Shown piece after piece: positions 1 through 8,245 of a stretch of DNA of 64,000 bases. The stretch spans positions 1-64,000 of the forward strand of contig JBJHDM010000002.1 of assembly GCA_050486545.1 (NCBI GenBank). Reading direction: 5' to 3'. Position 1 is the first letter of the stretch. Each line of letters starts with the position of its first letter. The position numbers were made by a program, and so were the translations under genes. This DNA comes from DAOMNN01 sp050486545. Its GTDB lineage: Bacteria; Pseudomonadota; Gammaproteobacteria; Burkholderiales; Rhodocyclaceae. The notes under the pieces were generated by a model. That model was not told the origin of the DNA, ran no database searches, and saw nothing but the letters and a program-made list of their open reading frames with translations.

Positions 1-1146
1 ACAGCCGTAACCCATGGCCGGGAGCACGGGACCGATTCCGGGCCAGTCCCGGAAGGTGGTTGCGATACGCCCGACCGCATGGGGGCGGGGATCGACCTGT
101 TCGGCGGCGTGGTACCGCTGCGCTGCCAACGTTCCGGCGCCAAGCCGCATCTCCCCGTGGGTCAGCGTCGGCCCGTCCTCGACGACCAGCACCCGTTTGC
201 CGGTGACCCGCTCCGGATGGTCCACGGTCAGCGGTGAAGCGGCCAGCACGATGCGGGCGCCGGGATTCACGCGGGCGACGTTGTCGCGAACGGTCTGCAC
301 ACTCCCTTGCGGGGCGGTATCGATCTTGTTGATGACCACGACTTCGGCCCGGCGCAGGTTCACCTCGCCCGCGTAATAGGACAGTTCGTGTCCGGCCCGA
401 TGAGGGTCGGCGACGGTAATCGTGAGATCGGGGCGGTAGAACGGCATGTCGTTGTTGCCGCCGTCCCAGACGATGACGTCGCAGCCCCGTGGATCGGCCT
501 CGGCGGCACGCAATACCGCCTCGTAATCGACCCCGGCATAGACCACCGTGCCATGCTCGATATGGGGCTCGTACTCCTCCATTTCCTCGATGGTGCAGCG
601 CTGGAGGGACAGATCGTCCAGCGTCGCGAAGCGTTGCACGCGCTGGGCGACGAGGTCGCCATAAGGCATCGGATGGCGAACGACCACGACGCGCAGGCCG
701 CGGGCGGCAAGCAGCGCCACGATGTGGCGGCAGGTCTGGCTCTTGCCCGCTCCGGTCCGGGTAGCGACGACTGCAACCACCGGGCGGGTGCTTTGCAGCA
801 TCGTCGTATCCGGACCGGCGAGCAGGAAGTCGGCTCCGGCGGCATTGACCAAGGCGCTGGTCGCCATCACCTTCGCATAGGACACATCGGTGTAGGCGAA
901 CATGCACCGGTCGACGTGCAGTGCGCGGATCAGCTCGGGCAGTTCGGCCTCTGGATGGATCGGAATGCCGTCCGGGTAGCGCGGCCCGGCGAGCTCGGAC
1001 GGGTAGCAGCGACCGTCGATGTCCGGAATCTGCGCGGCGGTGAAGGCGACGACGCGCACGCCGGGGTCGTCGCGATAGCAGACGTTGAAGTTGTGGAAAT
1101 CCCGGCCTGCGGCGCCGAGGATGATCGTCCGGCTTTCGTTCGGCAT
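1..1146 (-). CDS. Cyclic 2,3-diphosphoglycerate synthetase-like GTPase (COG2403), C-terminus beyond window
   Basis: The frame stays open from the ATG at 1146 to the left edge (382 codons, no stop), so the C-terminus is missing. The start opens with MPNESRTIILGAAGRDFHNF, a Rossmann-like first strand. A P-loop ATRTGAGKS lies near residues 128-136, followed by a helix, and NKIDT further on resembles a G4-type guanine-binding motif. This layout matches the family of archaeal cyclic 2,3-diphosphoglycerate synthetase and its uncharacterised bacterial relatives, usually 430-460 aa. In thermophilic methanogens the enzyme makes an osmolyte and thermoprotectant; whether bacterial members do the same is unknown to me. 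Its promoter region is shared divergently with the PaeA-like gene. Confidence 0.8.
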   Translation of the reverse strand, partial: MPNESRTIILGAAGRDFHNFNVCYRDDPGVRVVAFTAAQIPDIDGRCYPSELAGPRYPDGIPIHPEAELPELIRALHVDRCMFAYTDVSYAKVMATSALVNAAGADFLLAGPDTTMLQSTRPVVAVVATRTGAGKSQTCRHIVALLAARGLRVVVVRHPMPYGDLVAQRVQRFATLDDLSLQRCTIEEMEEYEPHIEHGTVVYAGVDYEAVLRAAEADPRGCDVIVWDGGNNDMPFYRPDLTITVADPHRAGHELSYYAGEVNLRRAEVVVINKIDTAPQGSVQTVRDNVARVNPGARIVLAASPLTVDHPERVTGKRVLVVEDGPTLTHGEMRLGAGTLAAQRYHAAEQVDPRPHAVGRIATTFRDWPGIGPVLPAMGYGC

Positions 1147-1272
1147 GAAGCGGTCTCCTGATCGGTCCGGTGCCCGTCATGGGGACGATCACATGGCCCC
1201 GCACCGGAGAGGATAGAATATCCCCGATCGACGGGCTCGGGAGCCGGTCGGCCTCTCCTGTGGAGCCTCATC

Positions 1273-2592
1273 GTGGATCTCGCGAGCCAGTTCATCGTCA
1301 TCTTCCTGCTCATCGCGCTGTCGGCCTGGTTGTCGATCTCCGAGATCGCCCTGGCGGCCTCGCGCAAGATCAAGCTGCGCCTGCTGGCACAGCAAGGCAA
1401 CGTGGCGGCCGAGCAGGTGCTGCATCTGCAGGAGCATCCGGGCCACTTCTTCACCGTCGTGCAGATCGGCCTCAACGCCGTTGCGATCCTCGGCGGCATC
1501 GTTGGGGAATCGGTCCTGGCGCCTTCGCTGGCCGAAGGCATCGGTCGCTTCTACGAGAGCGAGCGGATCGCCTCGGTCAGCTCGGTGCTGGCCTTCGTGC
1601 TCGTGACCTCGCTGTTCGTGCTTTTCGCGGATCTCGTGCCCAAGCGCCTGGCGATGGCTTCGCCCGAGAAGGTGGCCGTCGTCATCGTGCGGCCGATGCG
1701 CTTTTGCGTCTCTCTGTTCCGACCCCTGGTGTGGCTGTTCGACGGCTTCGCGAACTGGCTGTTCCGCTTGCTCAAGCTGCCGCACGTTCGGCCCGAGGAC
1801 ATCACCTCGGAGGAGATCGTCGCGATGGCCGATGCCGGTGCGCAGGCCGGGGCGTTGCTGCGCCAGGAACACCAGCTCATCGCAAACGTGTTCGAACTCG
1901 ACGAGCGGACCGTGACTTCGGCGATGACGCCGCGCGACAGCGTGGTGTTCTTCACGCTCGACGAAGCCGAAGAAAGCATCCGGGCCAAGCTCGTGCAGCA
2001 TCCGCACGGCAAGTTCCCGGTGTGCGAGAGCACGATCGACAATGTCGTGGGCTACCTCGACGCCAAGGACGTGTTTGCACGCATCCTGTCCGGACAGAAG
2101 GTGGGGCTATTGGCCGATCCGGTCATGCGCGAGGTGCTCGTGATCCCGGATACGCTGACCCTGTTCGAGTCGCTGGAGCGCTTCCGCGCGGCGCGCGAGG
2201 ATTTCGCGCTGATCGTGAACGAATATGCGCTGATCGTCGGGCTGTTGACCCTGCAGGATGTGATGAACACCGTGATGGGCGATCTGGGCAGTGCGGTGGA
2301 GGAGGATCTCATCGTCCGCCGCGACGAAGGTTCCTGGCTGATCGACGGCGTCACACCGGTCGAGGACGTGATGCAGGTGCTGGGCATCGACGTATTCGAG
2401 GGCAGCGAGAACTACGAAACCATTGCCGGGTTCGTGATGTACAGCCTGCGCAAGGTGCCCAGGCGCACGGATTCGGTCGAGTATCGCGGCTACAAGTTCG
2501 AGGTTGTCGATATCGACAACTACCGCATTGACCAACTGCTCGTGACCCGCGCGAAGGACGTCGATCCTGGAACCCCGATCGGGGGCGACTGA
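1273..2592 (+). CDS. paeA: PaeA/YtfL-type CNNM-CBS-CorC membrane protein
   Basis: The 439 aa protein has an N-terminal CNNM (DUF21) domain with about four membrane segments (residues 1-190), including SEIALAASRKIKLRLLAQ and FFTVVQIGLNAVAILGGIVG. A CBS pair (about 205-330) and a C-terminal CorC/HlyC domain ending in KFEVVDIDNYRIDQLLVTR follow. By recall it matches Escherichia coli YtfL, renamed PaeA and reported to help cells tolerate cadaverine and putrescine by export, along nearly its full length. The GTG start is chosen because TGGAG lies seven bases upstream and the membrane domain begins at once. A TAGAAT box at 1214-1219 could be its -10. The family also includes Mg/Co efflux proteins, so the polyamine substrate is inferred. 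Confidence 0.88.
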   Translation: MDLASQFIVIFLLIALSAWLSISEIALAASRKIKLRLLAQQGNVAAEQVLHLQEHPGHFFTVVQIGLNAVAILGGIVGESVLAPSLAEGIGRFYESERIASVSSVLAFVLVTSLFVLFADLVPKRLAMASPEKVAVVIVRPMRFCVSLFRPLVWLFDGFANWLFRLLKLPHVRPEDITSEEIVAMADAGAQAGALLRQEHQLIANVFELDERTVTSAMTPRDSVVFFTLDEAEESIRAKLVQHPHGKFPVCESTIDNVVGYLDAKDVFARILSGQKVGLLADPVMREVLVIPDTLTLFESLERFRAAREDFALIVNEYALIVGLLTLQDVMNTVMGDLGSAVEEDLIVRRDEGSWLIDGVTPVEDVMQVLGIDVFEGSENYETIAGFVMYSLRKVPRRTDSVEYRGYKFEVVDIDNYRIDQLLVTRAKDVDPGTPIGGD

Positions 2593-2598
2593 GCGTTC

Positions 2599-3198
2599 TC
2601 AGCGCGCCCGGAGCCAGATCAGGCAGCGGTTGTTGGCCGGCATCGCCCGGTCCTCGACGAGAGTGAAGCCGATCGCGCGGGCAAGCGCATCGACGGCTTC
2701 GAAGTCGCGGATCGCGCGATGCGGGGCGCTCGCCTGCAGCGAACGTTCAAAAACCGCGTTGCTGTCGCTGGTGTGGCGGCCCGCGTAGCGGAAGGGGCCA
2801 TAGATCGCGAGCACGGCGTCCTTCCCGAGCAGGGCCGGAAGCCCGGAGAACATCCGCTCGACTTCCTCCCAGGCCATGATGTGCAGGGTGTTGGCACTGA
2901 ACGCCGCGTCGAAGCCTCCATCGGGCCATTCCCGATTGACGTCGAGGCAGATCGGGTCGGGCGTATTCGGCAGCCGGGCTTCCTCGAGCCAGAGCCGGAT
3001 GCCGGGCAACATTTCGGTCCGGTCCGACGTCTGCCAGACCAGATGGGGGAGATGGCGGGCGAAATGGACCGCATGCTGTCCCGTTCCGCTGCCGATCTCG
3101 AGCACGCGGCGGCGATCGGCGAATTGCGTGCGCAGCACGTCGAGGATCGGGTCGCGGTTGCGGTCGCAGGCGGCGGCGTAGGGTTTGGCGGGGTGCAT
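2599..3198 (-). CDS. DUF938 family SAM-dependent methyltransferase
   Basis: This 199 aa soluble protein shows the class I methyltransferase motif VLEIGSGTGQHA near residue 35, the acidic end of strand two (CLDVN) and a central FDAAFSANTLHIMAWEEVER block typical of DUF938. Substrate and pathway are unknown. It is the last of three closely packed minus-strand genes (DUF1415 protein, methyltransferase, this gene), with only six bases from the upstream stop, so it is probably co-transcribed and translated with them. Its end converges with the paeA-like gene six bases away, leaving no room for a conventional terminator between them. Confidence 0.85.
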   Translation of the reverse strand: MHPAKPYAAACDRNRDPILDVLRTQFADRRRVLEIGSGTGQHAVHFARHLPHLVWQTSDRTEMLPGIRLWLEEARLPNTPDPICLDVNREWPDGGFDAAFSANTLHIMAWEEVERMFSGLPALLGKDAVLAIYGPFRYAGRHTSDSNAVFERSLQASAPHRAIRDFEAVDALARAIGFTLVEDRAMPANNRCLIWLRAR

Positions 3199-3204
3199 GG
3201 CGGT

Positions 3205-4065
3205 TCAGTAGACGAAGCGCTCGCGCAGACATTCCAGATGGAGTTCGGCAAGAATTCGTTCGGCGCGTTCCCTGGCGTTGCCCCGCGGTCGTCCGGTGGC
3301 CCGGCCGATGATGAGTTCGTTCTTCAGCGAGTGCTCCCAGCCGACCAGCTCGGTGACCGTGATCTGGTAGCCGTGGGATTCGAGCAGCAGGCAGCGCAGC
3401 ACGTTGGTGAGCTGGCTGCCGAATTCGCGGGTGTGGATCGGGTGTCTCCAGATCTCGGCGAGTGGCGTGCGGGACAGCGCATCGGACTTTAAACGGCGAA
3501 GGCTGGCAGCGACTTCGGCCTGGCAGCAGGGCGCCAGCACGATGAAGCTCGCCTCCCGGTCGAGCGCGAAGCGGATCGCGTCGTCGGTGGCGGTGTTGCA
3601 GGCGTGCAGTGCGGTGACGACATCGACCGGGCGAGGAATTTCCGCAGAAGCGATCGACTCCTCGACGCTGAGAGCGAGGAAGCGCATGCGCCCGAAGCCC
3701 AGCCGGGCGGCCAGGTCGTGCGACTTCTCGACCAGTGCGGCTCGTGTCTCGATGCCGTAGACCTGCCCGAAGTCGAGCTGTTTGAGAAAAAGATCGTAGA
3801 GGATGAACCCGAGATAGGACTTGCCCGCACCGTGGTCAACCAGCGTCAGGTCCTGCCGTGCCTCGACGACCTCGGCGAGCAGGGGCTCGATGAACTGGTA
3901 GAGGTGGTAGACCTGCTTGAGCTTGCGGCGCGAATCCTGGTTGAGCTTCCCGTCGCGGGTCAGGATATGCAGGGCCTTGAGCAGTTCGATCGACTGCCCG
4001 GGACGGATCTCGGGATGCCGTGCGTCGTGATCGGCATCAGCCGTCTTGCTGCGTCGTGCGTTCAT
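3205..4065 (-). CDS. SAM-dependent methyltransferase, METTL25/GSTCD-like (Methyltransf_32 type)
   Basis: The 286 aa protein carries the SAM-binding motif LVDHGAGKSYLGF (around residue 75), in which DHGAGKSYLG replaces the usual glycine loop, then YGIETRAALVEKS for strand two. ALHACNTATDDAIRFAL and FIVLAPCCQAEVA resemble the HxCG and PCC segments of methyltransferases that act on RNA or protein in eukaryotes (METTL25, GSTCD). The target is unknown. Its ATG overlaps the stop of the upstream DUF1415 gene by four bases (ATGA), which implies translational coupling. The first 20 residues are polar and poorly conserved, so a slightly later start is possible. Confidence 0.8.
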   Translation of the reverse strand: MNARRSKTADADHDARHPEIRPGQSIELLKALHILTRDGKLNQDSRRKLKQVYHLYQFIEPLLAEVVEARQDLTLVDHGAGKSYLGFILYDLFLKQLDFGQVYGIETRAALVEKSHDLAARLGFGRMRFLALSVEESIASAEIPRPVDVVTALHACNTATDDAIRFALDREASFIVLAPCCQAEVAASLRRLKSDALSRTPLAEIWRHPIHTREFGSQLTNVLRCLLLESHGYQITVTELVGWEHSLKNELIIGRATGRPRGNARERAERILAELHLECLRERFVY

Positions 4066-4631
4066 CGGGGCTCGTCGAGGCCCGAGGGGATGCCCAGCGC
4101 CTTCCAGCCTTCGTGCCCGAGCCGCCGCATCGTCTCGAGGTTGCGCTCGAAGATGCCGTCCGCGTCCGGGTAGCCGGCGATTGCGTTCGCGATACTATCC
4201 TCCCGGATCAGGTGGAGCGTCGGGAATGGCGCGCGGTTCGTGTAGTTGGTGATGTCGTCGGGCTCGGTGCCTTCGAACTGGAAGCGCGGGTGGAAGCTCG
4301 CGATCTGGACGATGCCTTCGAGATCGTGCTCGGCGACCACTTCTTCGGCGATTCCGACGAAATCGTTGAAATCCGCGAAATCCGGATACATCGTCGGATG
4401 GATGATCAGCGTGGTGTCGATCTGTTGCGGATCGCTCGAAACCAGCAGGTCGAGCTCGTCGTCGAGCTGCTCGAGAAACGCGTCGACATGGCGGGCCGTA
4501 CTGACGACGAACCGGACCTGGTCGCGGACGTAGACCGCGCGGGCGAACGGGCACAGGTTGAGGCCGATGACGGCCTTTTCGATCCAGATCCGCATCGCTG
4601 CGAGCACTTCATCCCGAGTCATCGAGCTCAT
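4062..4631 (-). CDS. DUF1415 family protein
   Basis: The protein is 189 aa from the chosen ATG. Diagnostic DUF1415 segments are visible: IEKAVIGLNLCPFARAV near the N-terminus, TLIIHPTMYPDFADFNDF in the middle, and VQIASFHPRFQFEG followed by NYTNRAPFPTLHLIRED. The family has no assigned function. The conserved Cys in NLCPFA and the many His and Asp residues could suggest metal or substrate binding, but that is only an inference. The open frame extends upstream to 4748, but that extension is low-complexity and non-homologous; ATGs at 4631 and 4622 are both plausible. It heads the three-gene minus-strand unit and is divergent from ylqF. Confidence 0.85.
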   Translation of the reverse strand: MSSMTRDEVLAAMRIWIEKAVIGLNLCPFARAVYVRDQVRFVVSTARHVDAFLEQLDDELDLLVSSDPQQIDTTLIIHPTMYPDFADFNDFVGIAEEVVAEHDLEGIVQIASFHPRFQFEGTEPDDITNYTNRAPFPTLHLIREDSIANAIAGYPDADGIFERNLETMRRLGHEGWKALGIPSGLDEPR

Positions 4632-4740
4632 CCGCAAAAGCTCGCATTGTGCCCCAAGCGCGCGGCGAGCGCATGGCGAGCTCGCCCCGACCGGGTCGGA
4701 TCGGGGATAATGTGGCCCTCTGTCCGCGATGATCGTACTC

Positions 4741-5619
4741 ATGCCCATCCAGTGGTTTCCCGGTCACATGACTTCGGCGCGCAAGAAGGCGTCGGAGACC
4801 ATGGCACGAACCGACCTCGTCATCGAGGTGCTCGACGCGCGCATTCCCGAGGCGAGCTGCAATCCGATGATTCGCGAGCTGCGGCTGTTCCGGCAGCGGC
4901 CCTGCCTGAAATTGCTCAACAAGTCGGACCTCGCCGATCCGAAGGCCACGCAGGCCTGGATCGATCACTACAACCGGCAGGAAGGGGTCCGGGCGGTTGC
5001 GATTTCCTGCAAGAACCCGGGCGAAGTGGCACGGGTGCCCGGCCTGTGCCAGTCGCTCGCTCCGCACCGCAACGACCCGACGAAGCGCTTGCGATTGATG
5101 ATCATGGGCATCCCGAACGTGGGCAAGTCCACGCTGATGAATGCGTTGCTCAAACGTCGCGTGGCCAAGGTCGGGGACGAACCGGCGGTGACGAAGTCGC
5201 AGCAGACCTTCGATCTGGGTTCGCTGATGACGATCACCGATACGCCGGGGATGATGTGGCCGAAGATCGAGCACGACTCGGACGGTTTCATGCTGGCGGC
5301 CTGCCATGCGATCGGGCGTAACGCGGTCATCGACGAGGAGGTCGCGACCTTTCTCGCCGACCTGCTGTTGCGGCGCTACCCCGCTGAGCTTGCCGCGCGC
5401 TATCGCTTCGAGGTCGGTGGGCTGGACGGTTTCGGTGTGGTGGAGGCGATCGCACGCCGTCGTGGCTGCCTCATCAAGGGCGGGGGGCTCGATCTGGAAA
5501 AGGCTTCGCTGATCCTGCTCGGCGATTTTCGCAGTGGTGCGCTCGGGCGGATCAGTCTCGAAACCCCCGAGTCGCGCGGTGCGATGCTGGCCGAGGCGGC
5601 ATCGGCGACACAGGATTGA
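4741..5619 (+). CDS. ylqF: Ribosome biogenesis GTPase YlqF/RbgA
   Basis: The 292 aa protein is a circularly permuted GTPase. The G4 motif NKSDL (near residue 60) precedes the P-loop GIPNVGKSTLMNAL (about 120-133), and the G3 motif DTPGMMWPK follows near 165. The start MPIQWFPGHM is the family hallmark and fixes the initiation codon over an ATG 12 bases upstream; neither has a convincing Shine-Dalgarno. In Bacillus, RbgA drives late 50S subunit maturation and its GTPase is stimulated by the ribosome. Here slyX follows ten bases after the stop. It is divergent from the DUF1415 unit, and a GATAAT at 4706-4711 may serve as -10. Confidence 0.9.
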   Translation: MPIQWFPGHMTSARKKASETMARTDLVIEVLDARIPEASCNPMIRELRLFRQRPCLKLLNKSDLADPKATQAWIDHYNRQEGVRAVAISCKNPGEVARVPGLCQSLAPHRNDPTKRLRLMIMGIPNVGKSTLMNALLKRRVAKVGDEPAVTKSQQTFDLGSLMTITDTPGMMWPKIEHDSDGFMLAACHAIGRNAVIDEEVATFLADLLLRRYPAELAARYRFEVGGLDGFGVVEAIARRRGCLIKGGGLDLEKASLILLGDFRSGALGRISLETPESRGAMLAEAASATQD

Positions 5620-5628
5620 GGGCAACCC

Positions 5629-5838
5629 ATGCAGGACGAGGAACGCCTCGAGCGGATCGAGACCAAGATCGGCTTTTCCGAGGATTTGCTGGAGGCACTG
5701 AACGAGACGGTCTATCGGCAACAGCGGCAGATCGAGCAGTTGCAGGCCCAGATCGCCCAGTTGAGCGAACGGATCCGGCACCTGCCGGCCGGCGGTGGTG
5801 GACGGGATCCGCGTGACGAGATCCCGCCCCATTATTGA
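5629..5838 (+). CDS. slyX: SlyX family protein
   Basis: This is a 69 aa predicted coiled-coil protein. Residues 5-50 form continuous heptads (RIETKIGFSEDLLEALNETV, then RQQRQIEQLQAQIAQLSERI), followed by a short Gly-rich linker and the family C-terminal signature DEIPPHY. The length agrees with other SlyX proteins (about 70-78 aa). The function is unknown; in enterobacteria the gene lies beside slyD, a context not conserved here. It starts ten bases after ylqF and converges on the OmpA-like gene with only six bases between the stops. Confidence 0.88.
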   Translation: MQDEERLERIETKIGFSEDLLEALNETVYRQQRQIEQLQAQIAQLSERIRHLPAGGGGRDPRDEIPPHY

Positions 5839-5844
5839 ACTGGA

Positions 5845-7014
5845 TCAGCGACTGGTCACCTTCAGCTCGATGCGCCGGTTGCGCGCATAGGCTTCGGCGG
5901 TCTCGCCCGGATCGATCGGGTGGTATTCGCCGTAGCCGGTCGCGGCCAGCCTCTGTGCGGGCACGCCCTGATCGCGCAGGAATTTCACGATTGCCAGCGC
6001 GCGTGCCGTACTGAGTTCCCAGTTCGAAGGGAAGCGGGCGGTTGCGATCGGGCGACGGTCGGTGTGCCCGTCCACCTGAAGGACCCATGGCAGATCTTCC
6101 GGGATCTCGGCCGCGATCGTCTTCAGTGTTTCGGCCAGGCGCAGCAACTGCCTCAGGCCCTCCTCGCTGACTTCGTCGGAGGCGGAAGGAAACAACACTT
6201 CGCTGGCGAAGACGAAGCGGTCGCCGACGATCTGGATGTCGTCGCGATCGCCGAGCACGGCGCGCAGCCGCCCGAAGAACTCCGAACGGAAACGGGTGAG
6301 TTCCTGAACGCGGGCGGCGAGCGCCAGGTTCAGTTCGCGCCCGAGTTCGTCGATCTTGAGGTCCCGTGCGGCGATTGTCTCCTCGGCGGCGGCCAGCGCC
6401 TTGTTCAGTTCCTCGAGCTGGGTGCGGACCGCAGCGATCTGCCGGTTCAGCAATTCGATCTGTGCCAGCGCCTGTTCGGAGACCTCGACCTGATCCTTGA
6501 GGGCACGGTCGGAGGTATCGAGATCGCTTGCCATCCGTGCGATCTCGGCTTCGAGTTCCGCCTTCAGGCGCTGCAGCAGTTCGATGTTGGCAACCAGGCG
6601 CGCGGCTTCGTCGCGCTGTTCGGCCAGCATGGCCTCGGTTTCCGACAGCTCGCTGCGGGTGTCCGCCAGCGTGCCCCTGACGCCGGCAAGCTCGCCCTCG
6701 GTCGACTCGAGACGGGCCTGTGCGTCGGCACGAGCCTTGCGCTCGCCGGCCAGCGTCGCACTCAGTTCCCCGATCTGGGCTTCGGCCTGCAGGCGCGCGG
6801 CGCTTTCCAGGCCGAGCGTCTGCGCCAATGCGGCGAGTTCGGCGTTCAGACGTTCCAGGGCGCGGTCGCGGCCGCTGACGGCATCGGATAGCACGAACTG
6901 GCCGATGACGAAGATGAGGATGACGAAGACCATCACCATCAGCAACGCGGCCAGCGCGTCCACGAAGCCGGGCCAGAAATCGAGGGCCCGGCGGCGGCGG
7001 GTCAGAGCAGCCAT
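5845..7014 (-). CDS. MotB/OmpA-like peptidoglycan-binding stator protein with long coiled coil
   Basis: The 389 aa protein has one membrane helix near residues 17-43. It carries Asp19 in WPGFVDALAALLMVMVF, the position of the proton-carrying Asp in MotB and ExbD. Residues 50-235 are almost entirely charged coiled coil (Glu, Ala, Leu and Arg repeats). The C-terminal 130 residues form an OmpA/MotB peptidoglycan-binding domain with VDGHTDRRP, NWELSTARALAIVKFL and ARNRRIEL, including the Asp and Arg that bind diaminopimelate. The stop-to-start distance from its MotA-like partner is five bases. The pair is predicted to be an ion-driven inner-membrane motor anchored to the wall. No flagellar, Tol or Ton genes adjoin it, so its job is unknown. 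Confidence 0.82.
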   Translation of the reverse strand: MAALTRRRRALDFWPGFVDALAALLMVMVFVILIFVIGQFVLSDAVSGRDRALERLNAELAALAQTLGLESAARLQAEAQIGELSATLAGERKARADAQARLESTEGELAGVRGTLADTRSELSETEAMLAEQRDEAARLVANIELLQRLKAELEAEIARMASDLDTSDRALKDQVEVSEQALAQIELLNRQIAAVRTQLEELNKALAAAEETIAARDLKIDELGRELNLALAARVQELTRFRSEFFGRLRAVLGDRDDIQIVGDRFVFASEVLFPSASDEVSEEGLRQLLRLAETLKTIAAEIPEDLPWVLQVDGHTDRRPIATARFPSNWELSTARALAIVKFLRDQGVPAQRLAATGYGEYHPIDPGETAEAYARNRRIELKVTSR

Positions 7015-7019
7015 GGCGC

Positions 7020-8090
7020 TCAGTCCGCCTTCTGGCCGCTCAGTGCCGCGGCGATGGTGCGCGACATCAGGCGCAGTTCTGCGCGCAGATCATCGGAGAA
7101 CTGGGCGTTCTCGCTGGGGCGTTGCGCCAGTTGCCGGACCAGGGCACGGAGGTCTTCCTGCGTTTCGGTGACGCTGGACAGGCCTCTCGATTCGCGGCTG
7201 ATCATTTCCGACAGGCGGTTCAACTGGTGACCGAGTTCGCTCAACTGGTCCACGGTGGCTCGGCGTTCGCGCTCGGAATCGGCGACCGAGCGTTGCATCC
7301 GGTCGAGGCTCTCGGCCGTCTGTTCCAGGAGGGCCTGCACGTAGGCGGGAACGCTGCCTTCGCCGTCCGCACCGACGCCGGACGGGATGCGGGTGATGTT
7401 CGAGAGCCAGACTTCGAGTTCGTTGTAGAAGCGGTTCTGCGCATGGCCGGACTGCAAATCGAGGAAACCGACCACGAGCGACCCGGCCAGGCCAAACAGG
7501 GAGGTCGAGAACGCGGTCGACATGCCGCTCAAGGGTTCGTCGAGCTTGACCTTCAGGGCTTCGAACATCGCGATCGCGTCCGTGCCGCCGCTCATTCCGC
7601 CGATGATCTCGCCCACCGAACGAATCGTCACGAGCAGCCCCCAGAAAGTACCGAGCAGGCCGAGAAAGATCAGCAGGCCGATCAGGTATCGGCTGAGGTC
7701 GCGCTGCTCCTCGAGCCGGATCTGTACGCTGTCGAGGATCGAACGCATCGAGGCCGGCGACAGGTTGAGCCGGCCACGCTCGCGGCCAGCCGTGAGCATG
7801 CGGGCCATCGGCGCGAGCAGGACGGGCCGTACGTGCGAGGAGGGTCCCATGTCGCCCTGGTGGAAGCTTTCGATCCAGACGACTTCGCGCTGGAGCCGCC
7901 AGACCTGGCGGAGATTGACCGCGATCCCGATCGCAAGCACGAACAGGATCACGCTGTTGAAGGCGACGTTGGCGAGGAAGGCGTGCTTGAGTTGCGGGAC
8001 GAGGAGGGCGGCGAGGGCGGCGACCAGGGCGAGAAAAACGCCCATCCAGGTCGTCACGTGAATGGGCTTGGTGAACTCCTTTCGTTCCAT
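7020..8090 (-). CDS. MotA/TolQ/ExbB-like proton channel subunit
   Basis: This 356 aa protein has two helices near residues 12-32 and 38-58, a cytoplasmic segment, a third helix (LIGLLIFLGLLGTFWGLLVT) and a fourth (MSTAFSTSLFGLAGSLVVGF). The last two match the MotA/TolQ/ExbB core, which forms a pentamer around a MotB- or ExbD-type dimer. The C-terminal 110 residues (EQTAESLDRMQRSVADSERE onward) are predicted cytoplasmic helix or coiled coil. The start is the ATG preceded by AGAAGGA at good spacing; an upstream in-frame ATG would add 39 non-homologous residues. It is translated just before the MotB-like gene. ZorA of Zorya defence has a similar plan but a much longer tail and different neighbours. 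Confidence 0.82.
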   Translation of the reverse strand: MERKEFTKPIHVTTWMGVFLALVAALAALLVPQLKHAFLANVAFNSVILFVLAIGIAVNLRQVWRLQREVVWIESFHQGDMGPSSHVRPVLLAPMARMLTAGRERGRLNLSPASMRSILDSVQIRLEEQRDLSRYLIGLLIFLGLLGTFWGLLVTIRSVGEIIGGMSGGTDAIAMFEALKVKLDEPLSGMSTAFSTSLFGLAGSLVVGFLDLQSGHAQNRFYNELEVWLSNITRIPSGVGADGEGSVPAYVQALLEQTAESLDRMQRSVADSERERRATVDQLSELGHQLNRLSEMISRESRGLSSVTETQEDLRALVRQLAQRPSENAQFSDDLRAELRLMSRTIAAALSGQKAD

Positions 8091-8245
8091 CGGCTCAAGT
8101 CCTTCTCGGCGGTTCGTCGAATGGTATGGGATCGATCGTTCGTTGCCGGCAGGAAGCCACCCCCTCTGCGCTTCACGATGCAGACGGCCAGGCACGGTGT
8201 GGTTCATGCGACGACGCAGGAGAGTCTAACTGAAATAGGGACGTC

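Noticed and set aside
5845..8090. Zorya anti-phage system
   Set aside because: The motor pair resembles ZorA/ZorB in plan, but no ZorC, ZorD or ZorE-like gene is present, the tail is far shorter, and the neighbours are housekeeping genes.
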